The notes under the pieces are model-generated. The model worked only from the letters and a program-made list of their open reading frames with translations, searched no databases and was not told the DNA's origin. A program made the translations under genes and the position numbers. DNA of 64,000 bases from a virus, in IMG/VR virus record IMGVR_UViG_3300046804_001245, positions 1 to 64,000 of that record, one strand, 5' to 3'. The first letter of the stretch is position 1. Each line of letters begins with the position of its first letter. Shown piece by piece: positions 7,249-18,712 of this stretch.

Positions 7249-10200
7249 ATGGCTGACGAAAAAATAGTAACTAGTATAGTTGCTAATTCTGATTTTTCAC
7301 AACTCATTGCAGATGTGCAGAGAGTTACTAACAGCCTGTCTAGATTACAACAAGAGTTTGCTGGCGCCAATAGAGCGCTTGCTGGTCAGATCGATGCTAC
7401 AAACGCAATGTTTTCAGAATCAATGCGTAAGACTGGTCAATTTTCTACACATTTCGTCAGCCTAACATCAGATGTAGAAAAATTTGGTCGCAACTTAGAT
7501 AGCGGAAGATTAAAACTTAGAGACTACTTTAGAACATATCAAGAACATGCAAGAACAAATGGCGGACTAATAAGAGACCTGGCAAAACAACAGGTACAAA
7601 TGCAAAATGCTGTATTGCAACCCCTTGGCAGAAATGCACAGGGGTTGATGCAATATAATGTTCATATTCCAAGAGGCTTAGATTTAACAAAGAATAAAGC
7701 AGCATTACTGAAGCAAGAACTTCAGATTATGAATAAGGTTATTCAAGATGGCGGAGTTCAACTTATTAACTGGGGTAAAAATACTCAGTGGGCAGGTCGT
7801 CAGTTAACAGTAGGATTAACTTTACCATTAGCTGCATTTGGCAAAGCAGCAGCAGATGCATTTAAAGTTGCAGATCAAGAATTAACTCGTTTAACTAAGG
7901 TATATGGCGATATCGCAGGAACATCATCACAAGAATTAACTAAGATTAGAAATGAAGTTGCTGCAACTGCAAAAGAGTTGTCTTCTGCTATGGGTGTTAA
8001 TTTTGCGGAAACAATAGGTCTTGCTGCTGATATAGCTGCTACTGGAAAAACTGGAGATGAACTGCTTTCTTCAGTATCTGAAACAACACGTCTTGCAGTT
8101 CTTGGTGAAGTAGATCGTCAAGAAGCAATGAAGGCAACACTAGCAATTCAATCAGCATTTAAATCTAATACGCAAGAATTAGCAGAAACAATTAACTTCT
8201 TAAACGCAGTTGAAAACCAAACTTCAACAACTCTAAATGACTTGGTGGAAGCAATTCCAAAAGCTGGACCAGTAATTAAGGGACTAGGCGGAAGCGTACA
8301 AGATCTTGCTCTTTATTTGACTGCTATGCGTGAAGGCGGAGTAAATGCATCAGAAGGTGCAAACGCTTTAAAGTCTGCCCTTGCATCTTTAATTAACCCA
8401 ACAGATGTTGCAGTGGATAAATTTAAGGGATTTGGAATTGATCTTTTAGGTATTGTTAAGAATAACGCTGGCGATGTTACAGGAACTTTACTAGCACTAC
8501 AGTCAGCCTTAGATAGATTAGATCCATTATCAAAACAGCAAGCAATTGAACAATTATTTGGTAAGTTCCAATTTTCACGTCTTAACGCATTATTTGAAAA
8601 TCTAGGACGTCAGGGAAGCCAGACTCTTCAAGTACTAGACTTGATGAAAGCAAGTGCTGGTGAATTGGAAGCTGTGGCAGGACGAGAATTGGCGGCAGTA
8701 ACAGAATCAGCTTCAGGAAGATATCGTAGAGCAGTAGAAGGACTAAAGGCAGAACTCGCAGGTGTTGGAGATGAATTCCTAGATATTGGAACAAAGCTAG
8801 TAAATGTTCTTAGCAAGATAATTGATTTTGCTGGCAAACTCCCAGATCCGATTAAAAAGATCATGGCATTTGGAGGTGCATTTACAGCAATTATCGGACC
8901 AGTAATTATGCTTACTGGTGTTCTTGCCAACTTCTTTGGATATATTATTAAAGGCCTTGGACACTTTAAGGCTCTATTTAAAGGTGCAGAAGGATTTAAA
9001 CTTTTAACACCAGAGCTTATGGCAGCTCGTGCTGCTAGCGCACAACTATCAGACGAATTCTATTCAGATGCAGCAGCAGCAAAAACTCTTAGCCTAGCAA
9101 TTGAAAAATTAAATGAAGATTTAGTTTTGCTACAAAAAAATGCTACAGGAATATCTGCAGCAGGAACAGGTGCTGGCAAAGTAGTAACAACAGTTGGTGG
9201 ATCTCCAATATTGACTATGGGTGGACCAAGAATGGTAGATCCAGAGCATCCACTTCTTGGCGGAGAATCAAGAGCTGCAGCGCATCTAAATCCTAGAGAT
9301 CCAAATAATCCATCAACAATATTTGGATTAACCATGCAACCTATTCCATTAAATAGAAAGCTTGGAAGAACCCCTCAGATAATGATGTCAGAAAGACTTC
9401 CAAACATCGAAGGCCTTACATCAGTTGGAGGATATTCAACAGGAGTTGTTGCTGGAGAACATGCTAGATATGCCGCCCTTATGGCAACACTTGGAGTGCA
9501 AAGCAAACAAGAAATTGAACAATTAAAGAAAACAATTTCTTTGGGCGGACAAGTCTCACGAGAATTTATTGATACATTTGATGATATATTGCCTATAACG
9601 CAAAGACTTACCCAAAATGCTGCAACACAATCTGCTGCAATTGTTGCAGACCTTCGTGCTGGTAAATTAAATGTTGAGCAGGCACGAGCAGCAATTATTG
9701 CAGTAAATGCTGATCTTGAAAGAATGATGGGAGTTCAAGTAAGTCAATATGCTGCTGGACGTGGCAGAACAATTGATTTAACAAAAGCTCCACTTATAGA
9801 TCAGCCAGTTGTGGACGTCTCTGGCAAACCAAATCTTCGTGGTATGTTCCGTCAAGGATCATTCCAAGATGTCATGGCTGCGGTTGGACGTGCAACACAA
9901 ACTAAAACATTTGGCGGTCCATACAGCATAGAAACTACAAGACCTATACAAAGAAATGCTGGCGGAGGAGTATTTTATAATAATGGAGATCAGGTACCTG
10001 GACCAAGTATAAATGCTGATATTGTTCCAGCAATGCTTACACCAGGCGAATTTGTAATCCGTAGAGATGTAGCACAATCAGATCCAGATGGAATGAGAGC
10101 TCTAAATGAAGGAAGAGCTGTAGTTGTTCCAGTACAAAGAAATATCGGCGGAGTAATACCTTTGCTTAGAGCATTGCAAATGCGTAGAGAATCAATTTCT

Positions 10201-13200
10201 GGATTAAGGGTTGCTGGCGAAAGATCTGGACGGCAGGCATTTACTCCAAATCAACTTAATTTTGAATCTATGTCAAGAAGCGCAGCAAGAGGCGGAGTTC
10301 TACTACCAGGATTACAACAAAAAGGATATTTGACAGATGACGAGTTATCTTCATTATCTTCAATGATAGGTGCTCATGGAGTATCAAGAGATTTCTTAAG
10401 AAATGTTGGCTCTAGGACATCGCAAGGATCTTATCCTACAAGCACATTTGAAGATATATTTAGCAGGTTTCAGCTTTCTGGATCATTTACTCCAACTGGA
10501 AGAAGTAGAAAAGATGCTTTAAGATACATCCAAGAAGGAAGAGTAGCGCAGGTATTACCTGGCTCCGTTGTACATATTGATGGCGCATTGAATACAAAGA
10601 TAGGTGCAGGTACAGCAACCAGACAAGATTTTGCTGGAATGCAAGGATACCAGATGACCAATTTGCTAGACTTCTTAGCATCCAAAGGAATTCCACCTGA
10701 AGTCGCAAGACGAATAGCATCAGCTGCAGCAAACAAATTAAAAAATATATTGCCTTCAAAAGGTATAAACGAAAGAGTTTGGGCAGAGTCTATTAAAAAA
10801 GCAGAGCAGTCTGCTATTGTACAAAATGCAAGAGAACTATCTCAATACACTATGCCATTTGCTGCTAACCGTGGAGGAAGAGTTCCTGGTTACATTGGCG
10901 GCGGAGGAATTCAAAGAGCTACAGTTCTTGCTAGACTTGGAGCAAAATTTAAATTTGAAGGAAAGTCATACGAAGGTCAAGATGCTCTTGGAGTTTATAG
11001 AATTAAATCACTTGATGTCAATGGAGGTAAAAAATTCTTTGGACATATTCCAGGATTAAGTGATAAAGCAAAAGGAGCACTATATGCATCTACAGTAGAC
11101 TTTTTTAATTCTAATATAATTAAAGGAGATCTACAGGGCGGCAAGAGAACATTCAATCCTAGATTTTTACTTACTGCTATGCCAACAATTGCATCTAATG
11201 CAATCACATGGAATAAGGGTTGGTTATCAGAAAAAGACATGGCAATACTACAAGGAATTTCTGGTAAAGGAGGAACATTAACGGGAACTGTTGGTTCCGC
11301 CCCATATCTATCTAAAGTTTCTCAAACAGTATTTAGAAACCGTGGCGGAATGATTCCAGGATATCAGCTTGGTGGCGGAATAAGAGGTGGAGGAATATTA
11401 GGAAGCCTATTGCTTGGATCATTAGGTTCAATGGCAGGATCTACAATTGGCTCTAGGTTTGGAGCAGGCGGATCAATGATTGGCGGAATGCTCGGCTACA
11501 TGATCCCAGACCTATTGATGGGAAGATCAGGTCGTTCTGGAATATCTGCTACACAAAGATTAGGATTGCCAGGACCATCTGCATATGGACCAACACTTGC
11601 AGAGCAAATGGGACTTACTCCATCTGGACCATCAATGCCAATTGGCGGATTAGGAATGCGTCAATCAGTATTTGCTGGAACTCGTTTTGCAGGTGGAATT
11701 GCAAATATGGCAGAAGGTCCAAGCAAATTTACATCCATAGCTGGCAAGGCATTAGCGGGAGTAACTAGACTAAATCTTGCATTAGCAGCAGGAACTGCAG
11801 TAGTTGCTGCAGGTATAAAGGTTTGGAAAAACTATAATGAAACTCAAAGGCTTAGCACTGTAGAGTTTGGTTTAACAAAAGAGGCGGCAGCAAAAGCAGG
11901 CCTTCAATTTACAGACTATAAAGAAAAAATTAAAGACGCTATTGCCGCACAAAAATTAATGAATGATCAAAATAGGTCAGCTTATGAAAATATGGCGTCA
12001 GCTAATACCCCATTTAAAATGACAATTTCTGAGTATAAAAAGCTACGAAAAGAAATTAAAGAAACAATGTCAGATCAAATTAAAATGGTTAATGCAACAA
12101 ATAAACAAAAAATTGGTCAAGTCGCTGTCGAATTAAAACAACAGTTAATGGCCGCTGGATTAAGCGCAGAAGAAGCAACAAAGAGAATTTATACACTATT
12201 TTCACTTTCAAATAAATCTGGCATGGCTAATCAAGTAATTAATACAAAGGACTTCCAGGCAATTATTGATGCTCAAACTGCCGCAGTTAGTGCTTTACAA
12301 ACATTTAATAAAATTAGATCTACTGGTACTGAAAGTACAAAAGATCAAGCTGCTCAATTAAATACTGCATTAACAGCAATTAATACAGGAGTAGAGGACC
12401 TTTACAATAAAAGCAAAAAAGCTGCAGAAAAAAACAAAACAAATTTTGATGAAACTACCGCTAGATATAATGCTGAAAGAGAACAATTAGATAAAATTGC
12501 TAATAGTATGTCTAAGCAAGAACAAATTGGACCAAACATTCTTGCTGAACTTAAAAAACAAAATCCAGAAATTGAAAAGTTTGTAAGATCAACTGATACC
12601 GCCGTAAGCGTATATGAAAAATTAAGACTTGTTGCTATGGGCTTTTCTGGAGATTTATCTAAGATGAATGCAGAGCAGGTTGACCTTGTTTATAAACTAC
12701 AAATAGCAACATCACAAGCAGTTGCAGAAGTCAATAAAGGCGGAATGCTAAAAGCTCAATATGATAATCTTGCGAAACTTAAGAAACAAAAAGATGATTT
12801 AGAAAAAGCTACAAAGGGTCAAAGCGTAAAAGAGCAAATAAATACAAGGGATAGACTTAAAGCTCTTGATAAAGAAATTCAAAAAATTAATGAAGTTGCA
12901 GAAGCTAAAAAGAAAGCTTTACGTGAAGAGGCACAAGCACAAGATATGGCTCTTCGCATTCAGCAGCAGAAGATTGAATACGAAAAAGCAGTTGCTTCAG
13001 GAGACTTTGGCGGTGCTGCACAGGCACAAATAGAGCTTCGCAAACTTCAAAATGAACAACAGGTAACATTAGCTGAACAACAAATAGAAGATCGTAGACT
13101 AAAAGATCTTGCTCCTCTTGAAGCAGAAAAAGCTAGAATTGAAGCGGCTCAACAGAAAATGTCAGATGCTGCAGCATTAGCATCTGAGAGCTTAAACAGC

Positions 13201-14241
13201 ATATCTAAAAAGTATGATAATCAAAAAACTAAAATAGATTCAGTAAACACCGCAATGACAAATCTTCAAGTTGCAATAAAGTTGCATAAAGATAATCTTG
13301 AAGCATATAAAACAAGTCAAGAATTTAAAGATTTAGCAGCAAAATTTTTAACAGAGGCAAAAAATGCAGGAGTTAATGTACCAGGTGGAGGATCTTACCA
13401 AGGCTCAACATTTGTTCCAAACGATATAGGTAAAACTGCATTAGATTTACTAGAACAGTATGGTCAAAATATAGATACAGTTATGGCTACAAAAGGTGTT
13501 ACTGTAAATGCTACTGGAGATATTGTTATTGGTGGCAAGAAAATACAAGGACAATCAACAGGAACTGGTGCTAAAGATAATCCATTTATGACTAACCTAC
13601 CCGCAGGACTTGCTACAAAAGATAAAGGAGTTCTCACAGATGAATCTAAAGCTAAATTAATTAATGCATTAATAGAATCTGGCATGACTCCTGCAGAACT
13701 TAAAGGTAAATTTGTAAAGTATGGGGCATATTCTTATAGGATAGACGCCGACCCAATGCAGTATGGTAGCGATGGACAAAAAGCTATAGCAACCACCACC
13801 ACGGCAAAAAAGGTTATAGCAATAGCTCCAGGAAAAGCATCTGGTGGACTATTGCGTGGACCAGGAACTGGCACATCAGATTCTATAATTGGAATGTACT
13901 CAAACGGCGGAATGGTAAGAGTATCCAATGGAGAATATATAGTAAATGCAGATACTGTATCTAAATTAGGAGTTCCATTCTTTGACCGAATTAATGGTAT
14001 GAAATCTGGCGGACTTATGCTAAACTATAGTGTACCAAGATATGATAATGGCGGAGAGCTAGTGGGGATGGCAGCATATAATACAGCTTCAGGCGGATCT
14101 GTATATAATGTTGGAAATGTTACAATGCAATTTGCAGAAGCTCCTGCCGATGGCAGAAAATTGTTTGAAGAGTTCAAGGCAGCAATGGAATTTGATCAAA
14201 GAAAATCTGGCACACAGATTAATATGAGTAGGAGATACTAA
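7249..14241 (+). CDS. Tail tape measure protein
   Basis: A 2330-residue tape measure protein that sets tail length and probably helps DNA entry. The N-terminal 60 residues are helical. A TP901-type tape measure core starts near residue 180 (WAGRQLTVGLTLPLAAFGKA) with the typical ANALKSALASLINPT segment near 370-385 and a hydrophobic segment at about 540-575. The motif VPAMLTPGEFVIRRDVAQ at about 925-942, and a second form with NGEYIVNADTVSKLG near 2228, are characteristic of long tape measures. Residues about 1350-1420 are glycine-rich and hydrophobic; 1650-1990 are a long coiled coil rich in K, E and Q. At roughly 1.5 angstroms per residue the length would suggest a tail of about 350 nm, a rough rule only. 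Confidence 0.92.
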   Translation: MADEKIVTSIVANSDFSQLIADVQRVTNSLSRLQQEFAGANRALAGQIDATNAMFSESMRKTGQFSTHFVSLTSDVEKFGRNLDSGRLKLRDYFRTYQEHARTNGGLIRDLAKQQVQMQNAVLQPLGRNAQGLMQYNVHIPRGLDLTKNKAALLKQELQIMNKVIQDGGVQLINWGKNTQWAGRQLTVGLTLPLAAFGKAAADAFKVADQELTRLTKVYGDIAGTSSQELTKIRNEVAATAKELSSAMGVNFAETIGLAADIAATGKTGDELLSSVSETTRLAVLGEVDRQEAMKATLAIQSAFKSNTQELAETINFLNAVENQTSTTLNDLVEAIPKAGPVIKGLGGSVQDLALYLTAMREGGVNASEGANALKSALASLINPTDVAVDKFKGFGIDLLGIVKNNAGDVTGTLLALQSALDRLDPLSKQQAIEQLFGKFQFSRLNALFENLGRQGSQTLQVLDLMKASAGELEAVAGRELAAVTESASGRYRRAVEGLKAELAGVGDEFLDIGTKLVNVLSKIIDFAGKLPDPIKKIMAFGGAFTAIIGPVIMLTGVLANFFGYIIKGLGHFKALFKGAEGFKLLTPELMAARAASAQLSDEFYSDAAAAKTLSLAIEKLNEDLVLLQKNATGISAAGTGAGKVVTTVGGSPILTMGGPRMVDPEHPLLGGESRAAAHLNPRDPNNPSTIFGLTMQPIPLNRKLGRTPQIMMSERLPNIEGLTSVGGYSTGVVAGEHARYAALMATLGVQSKQEIEQLKKTISLGGQVSREFIDTFDDILPITQRLTQNAATQSAAIVADLRAGKLNVEQARAAIIAVNADLERMMGVQVSQYAAGRGRTIDLTKAPLIDQPVVDVSGKPNLRGMFRQGSFQDVMAAVGRATQTKTFGGPYSIETTRPIQRNAGGGVFYNNGDQVPGPSINADIVPAMLTPGEFVIRRDVAQSDPDGMRALNEGRAVVVPVQRNIGGVIPLLRALQMRRESISGLRVAGERSGRQAFTPNQLNFESMSRSAARGGVLLPGLQQKGYLTDDELSSLSSMIGAHGVSRDFLRNVGSRTSQGSYPTSTFEDIFSRFQLSGSFTPTGRSRKDALRYIQEGRVAQVLPGSVVHIDGALNTKIGAGTATRQDFAGMQGYQMTNLLDFLASKGIPPEVARRIASAAANKLKNILPSKGINERVWAESIKKAEQSAIVQNARELSQYTMPFAANRGGRVPGYIGGGGIQRATVLARLGAKFKFEGKSYEGQDALGVYRIKSLDVNGGKKFFGHIPGLSDKAKGALYASTVDFFNSNIIKGDLQGGKRTFNPRFLLTAMPTIASNAITWNKGWLSEKDMAILQGISGKGGTLTGTVGSAPYLSKVSQTVFRNRGGMIPGYQLGGGIRGGGILGSLLLGSLGSMAGSTIGSRFGAGGSMIGGMLGYMIPDLLMGRSGRSGISATQRLGLPGPSAYGPTLAEQMGLTPSGPSMPIGGLGMRQSVFAGTRFAGGIANMAEGPSKFTSIAGKALAGVTRLNLALAAGTAVVAAGIKVWKNYNETQRLSTVEFGLTKEAAAKAGLQFTDYKEKIKDAIAAQKLMNDQNRSAYENMASANTPFKMTISEYKKLRKEIKETMSDQIKMVNATNKQKIGQVAVELKQQLMAAGLSAEEATKRIYTLFSLSNKSGMANQVINTKDFQAIIDAQTAAVSALQTFNKIRSTGTESTKDQAAQLNTALTAINTGVEDLYNKSKKAAEKNKTNFDETTARYNAEREQLDKIANSMSKQEQIGPNILAELKKQNPEIEKFVRSTDTAVSVYEKLRLVAMGFSGDLSKMNAEQVDLVYKLQIATSQAVAEVNKGGMLKAQYDNLAKLKKQKDDLEKATKGQSVKEQINTRDRLKALDKEIQKINEVAEAKKKALREEAQAQDMALRIQQQKIEYEKAVASGDFGGAAQAQIELRKLQNEQQVTLAEQQIEDRRLKDLAPLEAEKARIEAAQQKMSDAAALASESLNSISKKYDNQKTKIDSVNTAMTNLQVAIKLHKDNLEAYKTSQEFKDLAAKFLTEAKNAGVNVPGGGSYQGSTFVPNDIGKTALDLLEQYGQNIDTVMATKGVTVNATGDIVIGGKKIQGQSTGTGAKDNPFMTNLPAGLATKDKGVLTDESKAKLINALIESGMTPAELKGKFVKYGAYSYRIDADPMQYGSDGQKAIATTTTAKKVIAIAPGKASGGLLRGPGTGTSDSIIGMYSNGGMVRVSNGEYIVNADTVSKLGVPFFDRINGMKSGGLMLNYSVPRYDNGGELVGMAAYNTASGGSVYNVGNVTMQFAEAPADGRKLFEEFKAAMEFDQRKSGTQINMSRRY

Positions 14242-14738
14242 TGAGCCCATATGTAGCAAATGGCCAAAGAACTACATACTTGCCTAGAGGATCTGCTATT
14301 CAGGTATATGCAAGAGATTTATATGCCGACCCATCAGATACAACGCAAGCTTGGATTAAATTATCTGAGCATAACAGAAGCGATATCGGAATAGATATAG
14401 AAAGAATTGAACAATCGCAAAGAATGGCTAATGGTTCATTGCGTAAATTCTTTGTCGCAGACAAAAAACGTTTTAGTGTTTCATGGACCATGCTTCCAGG
14501 AACTAGAGTTTATACAGTAGATAATCAGTGGGGCGCTTTAGATTTAATTGAATTTTATAATAGTAGCGAAGGGCAGTCCACTTTTACTATTAGATTAAAT
14601 TTTGCAAAAAGCGGAACAAGTCAAGAATCTTCAGGTTATGAGGAGTATACAGTATCTTGCACAGGATTTAATGCAACTCTTGTAAAAAGAGGCGAAGTCC
14701 CTTTTTATAATGTGTCAATGTCAATGGAGCAAGTATAG
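14241..14738 (+). CDS. Distal tail-type minor tail protein
   Basis: A 165-residue beta-rich protein immediately after the tape measure gene (TAATG overlap). Features are an RFSVSWTMLPG strand pair and a C-terminal YNVSMSMEQV. In siphovirus gene order this is the position of a small tail-tip protein, and the sequence recalls tail-tube-like folds reused at the tip. The following gene overlaps its stop. Confidence 0.5.
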   Translation: MSPYVANGQRTTYLPRGSAIQVYARDLYADPSDTTQAWIKLSEHNRSDIGIDIERIEQSQRMANGSLRKFFVADKKRFSVSWTMLPGTRVYTVDNQWGALDLIEFYNSSEGQSTFTIRLNFAKSGTSQESSGYEEYTVSCTGFNATLVKRGEVPFYNVSMSMEQV

Positions 14739-16996
14739 TGATATCTGCTAGTCAAGAATTAAAGGATATTTTTTATAAATCCCGCACAGTAAATTCAGAC
14801 ACAGCGTGTACTATTGAATACAATATGAACGCTATGCTAGATAACATAACAATAACCACAACAGCCACAGATGAAAATTATATTAATGGAATAACTCCTT
14901 CTGAGGGTGAAATTGTTAGAATCAATCCATTTAAAAAACTTTTTCCATTAGATTCTATAATTAAGCCATTTAGACCAGTAAATCCTGGAATTAAAAATTA
15001 TGTGTTACTTACGGCAGATAATCAAGGTTCTAATATATTTTATGATTATCGTACTCTCCCATACCCATCAAATTCTCCAAGAGTTTATTATGCTGGAGTA
15101 GATAATTATTATAAGTATTGGCTTACTCCACAAAATACTGGAGTTAATGTAACAGTTAAGTATATTCAAAGTACAGCTACTGTGAGCGAGGCCTATGCAA
15201 CAGGATCTAAGGTTGTTTATAAAACTACAACCGATCATGGATTTACAATTGGAAAAAGAGTAACTGTCTCAGGCCCAGGTACTTCTTCTTTAAATTTAAC
15301 AAATCAAATCATAACAGCAGTTCCAGATGCAAGAACATTTTCTGTAACAAATTCATTATCTCAAGTCTCTTCATCTGGATTGTCTAAAACTGCAACATTA
15401 GTTAATTCTTCTGGGGTCGCTACACCAACAAAACCAGCCTTAGCAAACAAAATTGTTGTAGCATTTGAAAAATACCATGCCATTCCTTCAACATGTTCTT
15501 TTACTATTACATATAGCGATAATACAACAAGTATACTTTCTTCAATATCTGTTCCGTCTAATGGTAGAGTTATAATTTATTATAATGGAACATCTTGGTC
15601 TACAAGTTCTCCTTTTAGTTCATCACAAGAAATATCGTATCCAGCACCAAAAGAAATTAAATCTATTGCAATAACAACTCCAGCTACAGGAGCAGGAACA
15701 GTAATAGGGGTTACAGAAATATCCGCAAGATGGATTAAAGACATATCGGCAGACATTGTTTCGTTTAGCATAGATAAAGAGTCTACGTCTAACTCCTCTG
15801 ACTTGCTACCAGTAGGAAATATAACTGCAAATAGTCTTCAATTAAATTTAGTAAGATATGATAATACAAATTTAAAAGTTTTAACATATAATAGAGACGA
15901 CGATTGGACGATATCTCCAACCCCAGATAATGTTATTTATTTTACTAAAAATGCTGAGATAAAGCCGTACATAAAAGTTTACCATATCAACGGAGCGGTA
16001 GGAAGCGGAGCATCAAAGCATGATAGGATTCAGCAAGGCGTATTTTATCTTGATTCACATTCGATATCAGAATATGGAGATGTAAATATAAATGCATTAG
16101 ATGGATCAAAACAATTAATGGAAGCCTTGGTGCCAAATCTTATATATGAAAACTCACCAGTCACTTCAATCATAATGAGTCTTTTAGATTCAATAGGATT
16201 TACAAACTATAATATTAATATTGTAACAAATGGAAATACGGTAACAGATACATCGATTCCTACTCTAACAATATGGTGGAGCGAAAATAATAAAACTGTA
16301 TGGGATTGTATTCAGGAGTTATGTAGAGATATACAAATGAATGCATATTTTGATGAAAATAATATCTTACAATTTTATACAAGAGATTTTCTATATAGCA
16401 AGTCTACAGTAAATTGGGAATTTACATACGCTGCTAATGGTGATATCTTGCCAAATATAATGTCCTTTGAAAAAGAAGAGCTTCCTTCTGCAAATCAAGT
16501 AAAGATTATTTGGAAAACTCCAATGAGTTCTTTATATACACAAAACGCAAAAGATCTATGGTCGTCAGAACCATCATTTTTAGTTGCAGGCGGTTTAAGA
16601 GACAATGGACAGTCTCCAGCTATATCATCATCCACCCCAGCAGAATTAATAGATTTCAATATAGATCTAGACAGTTTAGACCCAATTAATGAAATAGTCT
16701 CAGCATTTAAATTTAATGGATATTTTCTTGTAGACTCAGAAGTATTTGAATATGATGCTATAGAGTATGAATACCTTCCATTAAATTCTTCTACCAAGCA
16801 AAAGGCATACATAGGGTCTGAGGCAGATTGGGCTCAGTATAGAGCATTGTCTGAAGTTGGATCACAAAATTTTAAACCATCAGGAAAATATAGAATTAAA
16901 TCAAGAGCTTTATTTGGAACAGTAGCAGCAGATCATATAGCAACAAGTGGTACCATAAATGGTTGGTATCTTTTGTCGTCTGAGGAGTGGAGTTAA
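14738..16996 (+). CDS. Minor tail protein, baseplate hub-like
   Basis: A 752-residue protein starting at GTG 14738 (ISASQELKDIFYKSRTVN), overlapping the upstream stop by one base. The first third includes a surface-exposed Ser/Thr-rich insertion (about 140-235). The middle, about 340-560, has the pattern of tail hub proteins: DDWTISPTPDNVIYFTKNAE, FYLDSHSISEYGDVNINALD and SVTIIMSLLDSIGF-like segments, where a bent beta-barrel is followed by a helix and a second domain (NKTVWDCIQELCRDIQMNAY). That order is seen in Tal/gp27-like minor tail proteins of actinophages. It likely forms the ring at the tail tip. Confidence 0.6.
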   Translation: MISASQELKDIFYKSRTVNSDTACTIEYNMNAMLDNITITTTATDENYINGITPSEGEIVRINPFKKLFPLDSIIKPFRPVNPGIKNYVLLTADNQGSNIFYDYRTLPYPSNSPRVYYAGVDNYYKYWLTPQNTGVNVTVKYIQSTATVSEAYATGSKVVYKTTTDHGFTIGKRVTVSGPGTSSLNLTNQIITAVPDARTFSVTNSLSQVSSSGLSKTATLVNSSGVATPTKPALANKIVVAFEKYHAIPSTCSFTITYSDNTTSILSSISVPSNGRVIIYYNGTSWSTSSPFSSSQEISYPAPKEIKSIAITTPATGAGTVIGVTEISARWIKDISADIVSFSIDKESTSNSSDLLPVGNITANSLQLNLVRYDNTNLKVLTYNRDDDWTISPTPDNVIYFTKNAEIKPYIKVYHINGAVGSGASKHDRIQQGVFYLDSHSISEYGDVNINALDGSKQLMEALVPNLIYENSPVTSIIMSLLDSIGFTNYNINIVTNGNTVTDTSIPTLTIWWSENNKTVWDCIQELCRDIQMNAYFDENNILQFYTRDFLYSKSTVNWEFTYAANGDILPNIMSFEKEELPSANQVKIIWKTPMSSLYTQNAKDLWSSEPSFLVAGGLRDNGQSPAISSSTPAELIDFNIDLDSLDPINEIVSAFKFNGYFLVDSEVFEYDAIEYEYLPLNSSTKQKAYIGSEADWAQYRALSEVGSQNFKPSGKYRIKSRALFGTVAADHIATSGTINGWYLLSSEEWS

Positions 16997-18702
16997 TGGT
17001 ATATAGAAGACTAAATGTCCCAGATTCAGATCCATTTATGGATCTTGATCAGATATACGAACCTACAATACAAAAAGCCTCCGCCACATCAATATTAGTA
17101 AATATCAGCATGATAGGAGTAGTTGGAACTCCAACTACCTACATTGTAAAATATCAAAAAATGACAAACTATACTACAACTGATGGAGCATTGCAAACAC
17201 AAACTTCTGCTTCAAACGGAATAACTATCTCTGGGCTTACAACAGGAAGTCTTTATAAAATAATTACACAGCTACAAAATGCTTCTGGATATGGGAAAAC
17301 CATGGAAGTTTTTTATCAATTGTCCGCCTCCGAAGAGGTGCCAGCAAAGTCTGGATCTTCTAAAAATGTGGGTGATAAAGTTAGCGCATCTTCATTTTTA
17401 ACTATAACAGTCCCAGAAAGAACAAGTGATACTGCTAAAAAAAATAAATATTCTTTTGCATATTCTAATTTTGACTCAATACAGCTTGGAACATATGTAA
17501 ATTCAACTGTTGGTTTTGATAAGTTTGCAAGATCTAGTAGAAGTTATAGCCCTGGATATTATTCATTTGGCACTTCAATTGTTTTTGACCCATTGCTTCA
17601 ATATAAACCACAAGGAGCAGGAATAGGATTTTTTCTTAATTCGTCTAATGATGCTGGATATTTTGTTACTATAGAAACAACTGCTACGGCGGCAGCCTCC
17701 AAAACATCACCAGTAAAAATATTTAAATTAGAAAGTAAACAAATTAAAAAGTTGGCTGATTCTCAACAAGGTAATAGGGCAACTTTAGATGAATTATTGG
17801 CTGGTAAAACTTATTATATAGATGTTAAAGTTAAAATAGAGGGATTCTCAGTTACAATAACTGCCTATATTAATGGATTTAAAATTGAGGCAACGGACAC
17901 GACTACAGGATCAAGCAATAATCAAATTTTATATCCAACAACCAAAGTAGCATTACTTGGAGTACAAGGAACTAGTAAATTTGATTATGTGTATGCAGAT
18001 ACAATAGATATAAATAAATATAACAGTGACTATCTAGATTTAAATTTATATAATGGACAATTGGCAGATGATTTTCTAGATGCATCATACGGAGATCTTT
18101 TATACAATTTTTCAAACGAAGGTTTAGATTCTACAAAAAAACCAAAAACATTTGAAGAGTTTGGAACGGTTGTTAGAGAATTAAGAAAAGAAAAAATAAT
18201 TTTTGGAAACCCTCCATCTATTCCAGTAAAATGGACAACTGGAGCAAATAGACTTACAAAGATTCTAGCAGAAACAAAAGATAATTTTAAATCAGAGGTT
18301 TTAGTTTTAAACAATAGTTCTATATCGGTACCGCTATCTGACAGAGGGGTAAATCAGTTATCTATATTTGGATATGATATAGGATTTTCTGGAGATATAG
18401 AATATACAACATCTCCTGCTGCTGAATATTCAAATACAGAACCAGTAATATTTCAGTCATCTTGGCTTCAAAATCAAAAAGATGTTAAATCTTTAGCAGA
18501 ATGGATTAAAGGTAGAGTTGTAAATAAAGCAAAAATTATAACCATGACAGTATTCGGCAATCCGCTTATATCAGTTGGCGACATAATAACTGTTAACTAT
18601 CCATATCAAGGCTTTACAACTTCTCAAAAAATCATTATAGTTAAAGTATCTCAAAGATTTGAAAGGGGGCTAGAAACTCAAATAGTTGGAAGAACTCTTT
18701 AA
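16996..18702 (+). CDS. Minor tail protein with FN3-like and lectin-like domains
   Basis: A 568-residue protein. ATG 16996 is 8 nt after GAGGAG and overlaps the preceding stop by one base; an upstream in-frame GTG at 16987 is less likely. Residues about 25-115 look like a fibronectin type III domain (TSILVNISMIG, TYIVKYQKM). Residues 140-330 resemble a concanavalin-like lectin sandwich (YYSFGTSIVFDP, GIGFFLNSSNDAGYFVTIE, KTYYIDVKVKIEG). The C-terminal part ends IGRTL and includes an RGVNQLSIFGYD segment. Probably a tail-tip or host-binding baseplate protein. Confidence 0.6.
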   Translation: MVYRRLNVPDSDPFMDLDQIYEPTIQKASATSILVNISMIGVVGTPTTYIVKYQKMTNYTTTDGALQTQTSASNGITISGLTTGSLYKIITQLQNASGYGKTMEVFYQLSASEEVPAKSGSSKNVGDKVSASSFLTITVPERTSDTAKKNKYSFAYSNFDSIQLGTYVNSTVGFDKFARSSRSYSPGYYSFGTSIVFDPLLQYKPQGAGIGFFLNSSNDAGYFVTIETTATAAASKTSPVKIFKLESKQIKKLADSQQGNRATLDELLAGKTYYIDVKVKIEGFSVTITAYINGFKIEATDTTTGSSNNQILYPTTKVALLGVQGTSKFDYVYADTIDINKYNSDYLDLNLYNGQLADDFLDASYGDLLYNFSNEGLDSTKKPKTFEEFGTVVRELRKEKIIFGNPPSIPVKWTTGANRLTKILAETKDNFKSEVLVLNNSSISVPLSDRGVNQLSIFGYDIGFSGDIEYTTSPAAEYSNTEPVIFQSSWLQNQKDVKSLAEWIKGRVVNKAKIITMTVFGNPLISVGDIITVNYPYQGFTTSQKIIIVKVSQRFERGLETQIVGRTL

Positions 18703-18712
18703 TTCAACTAAA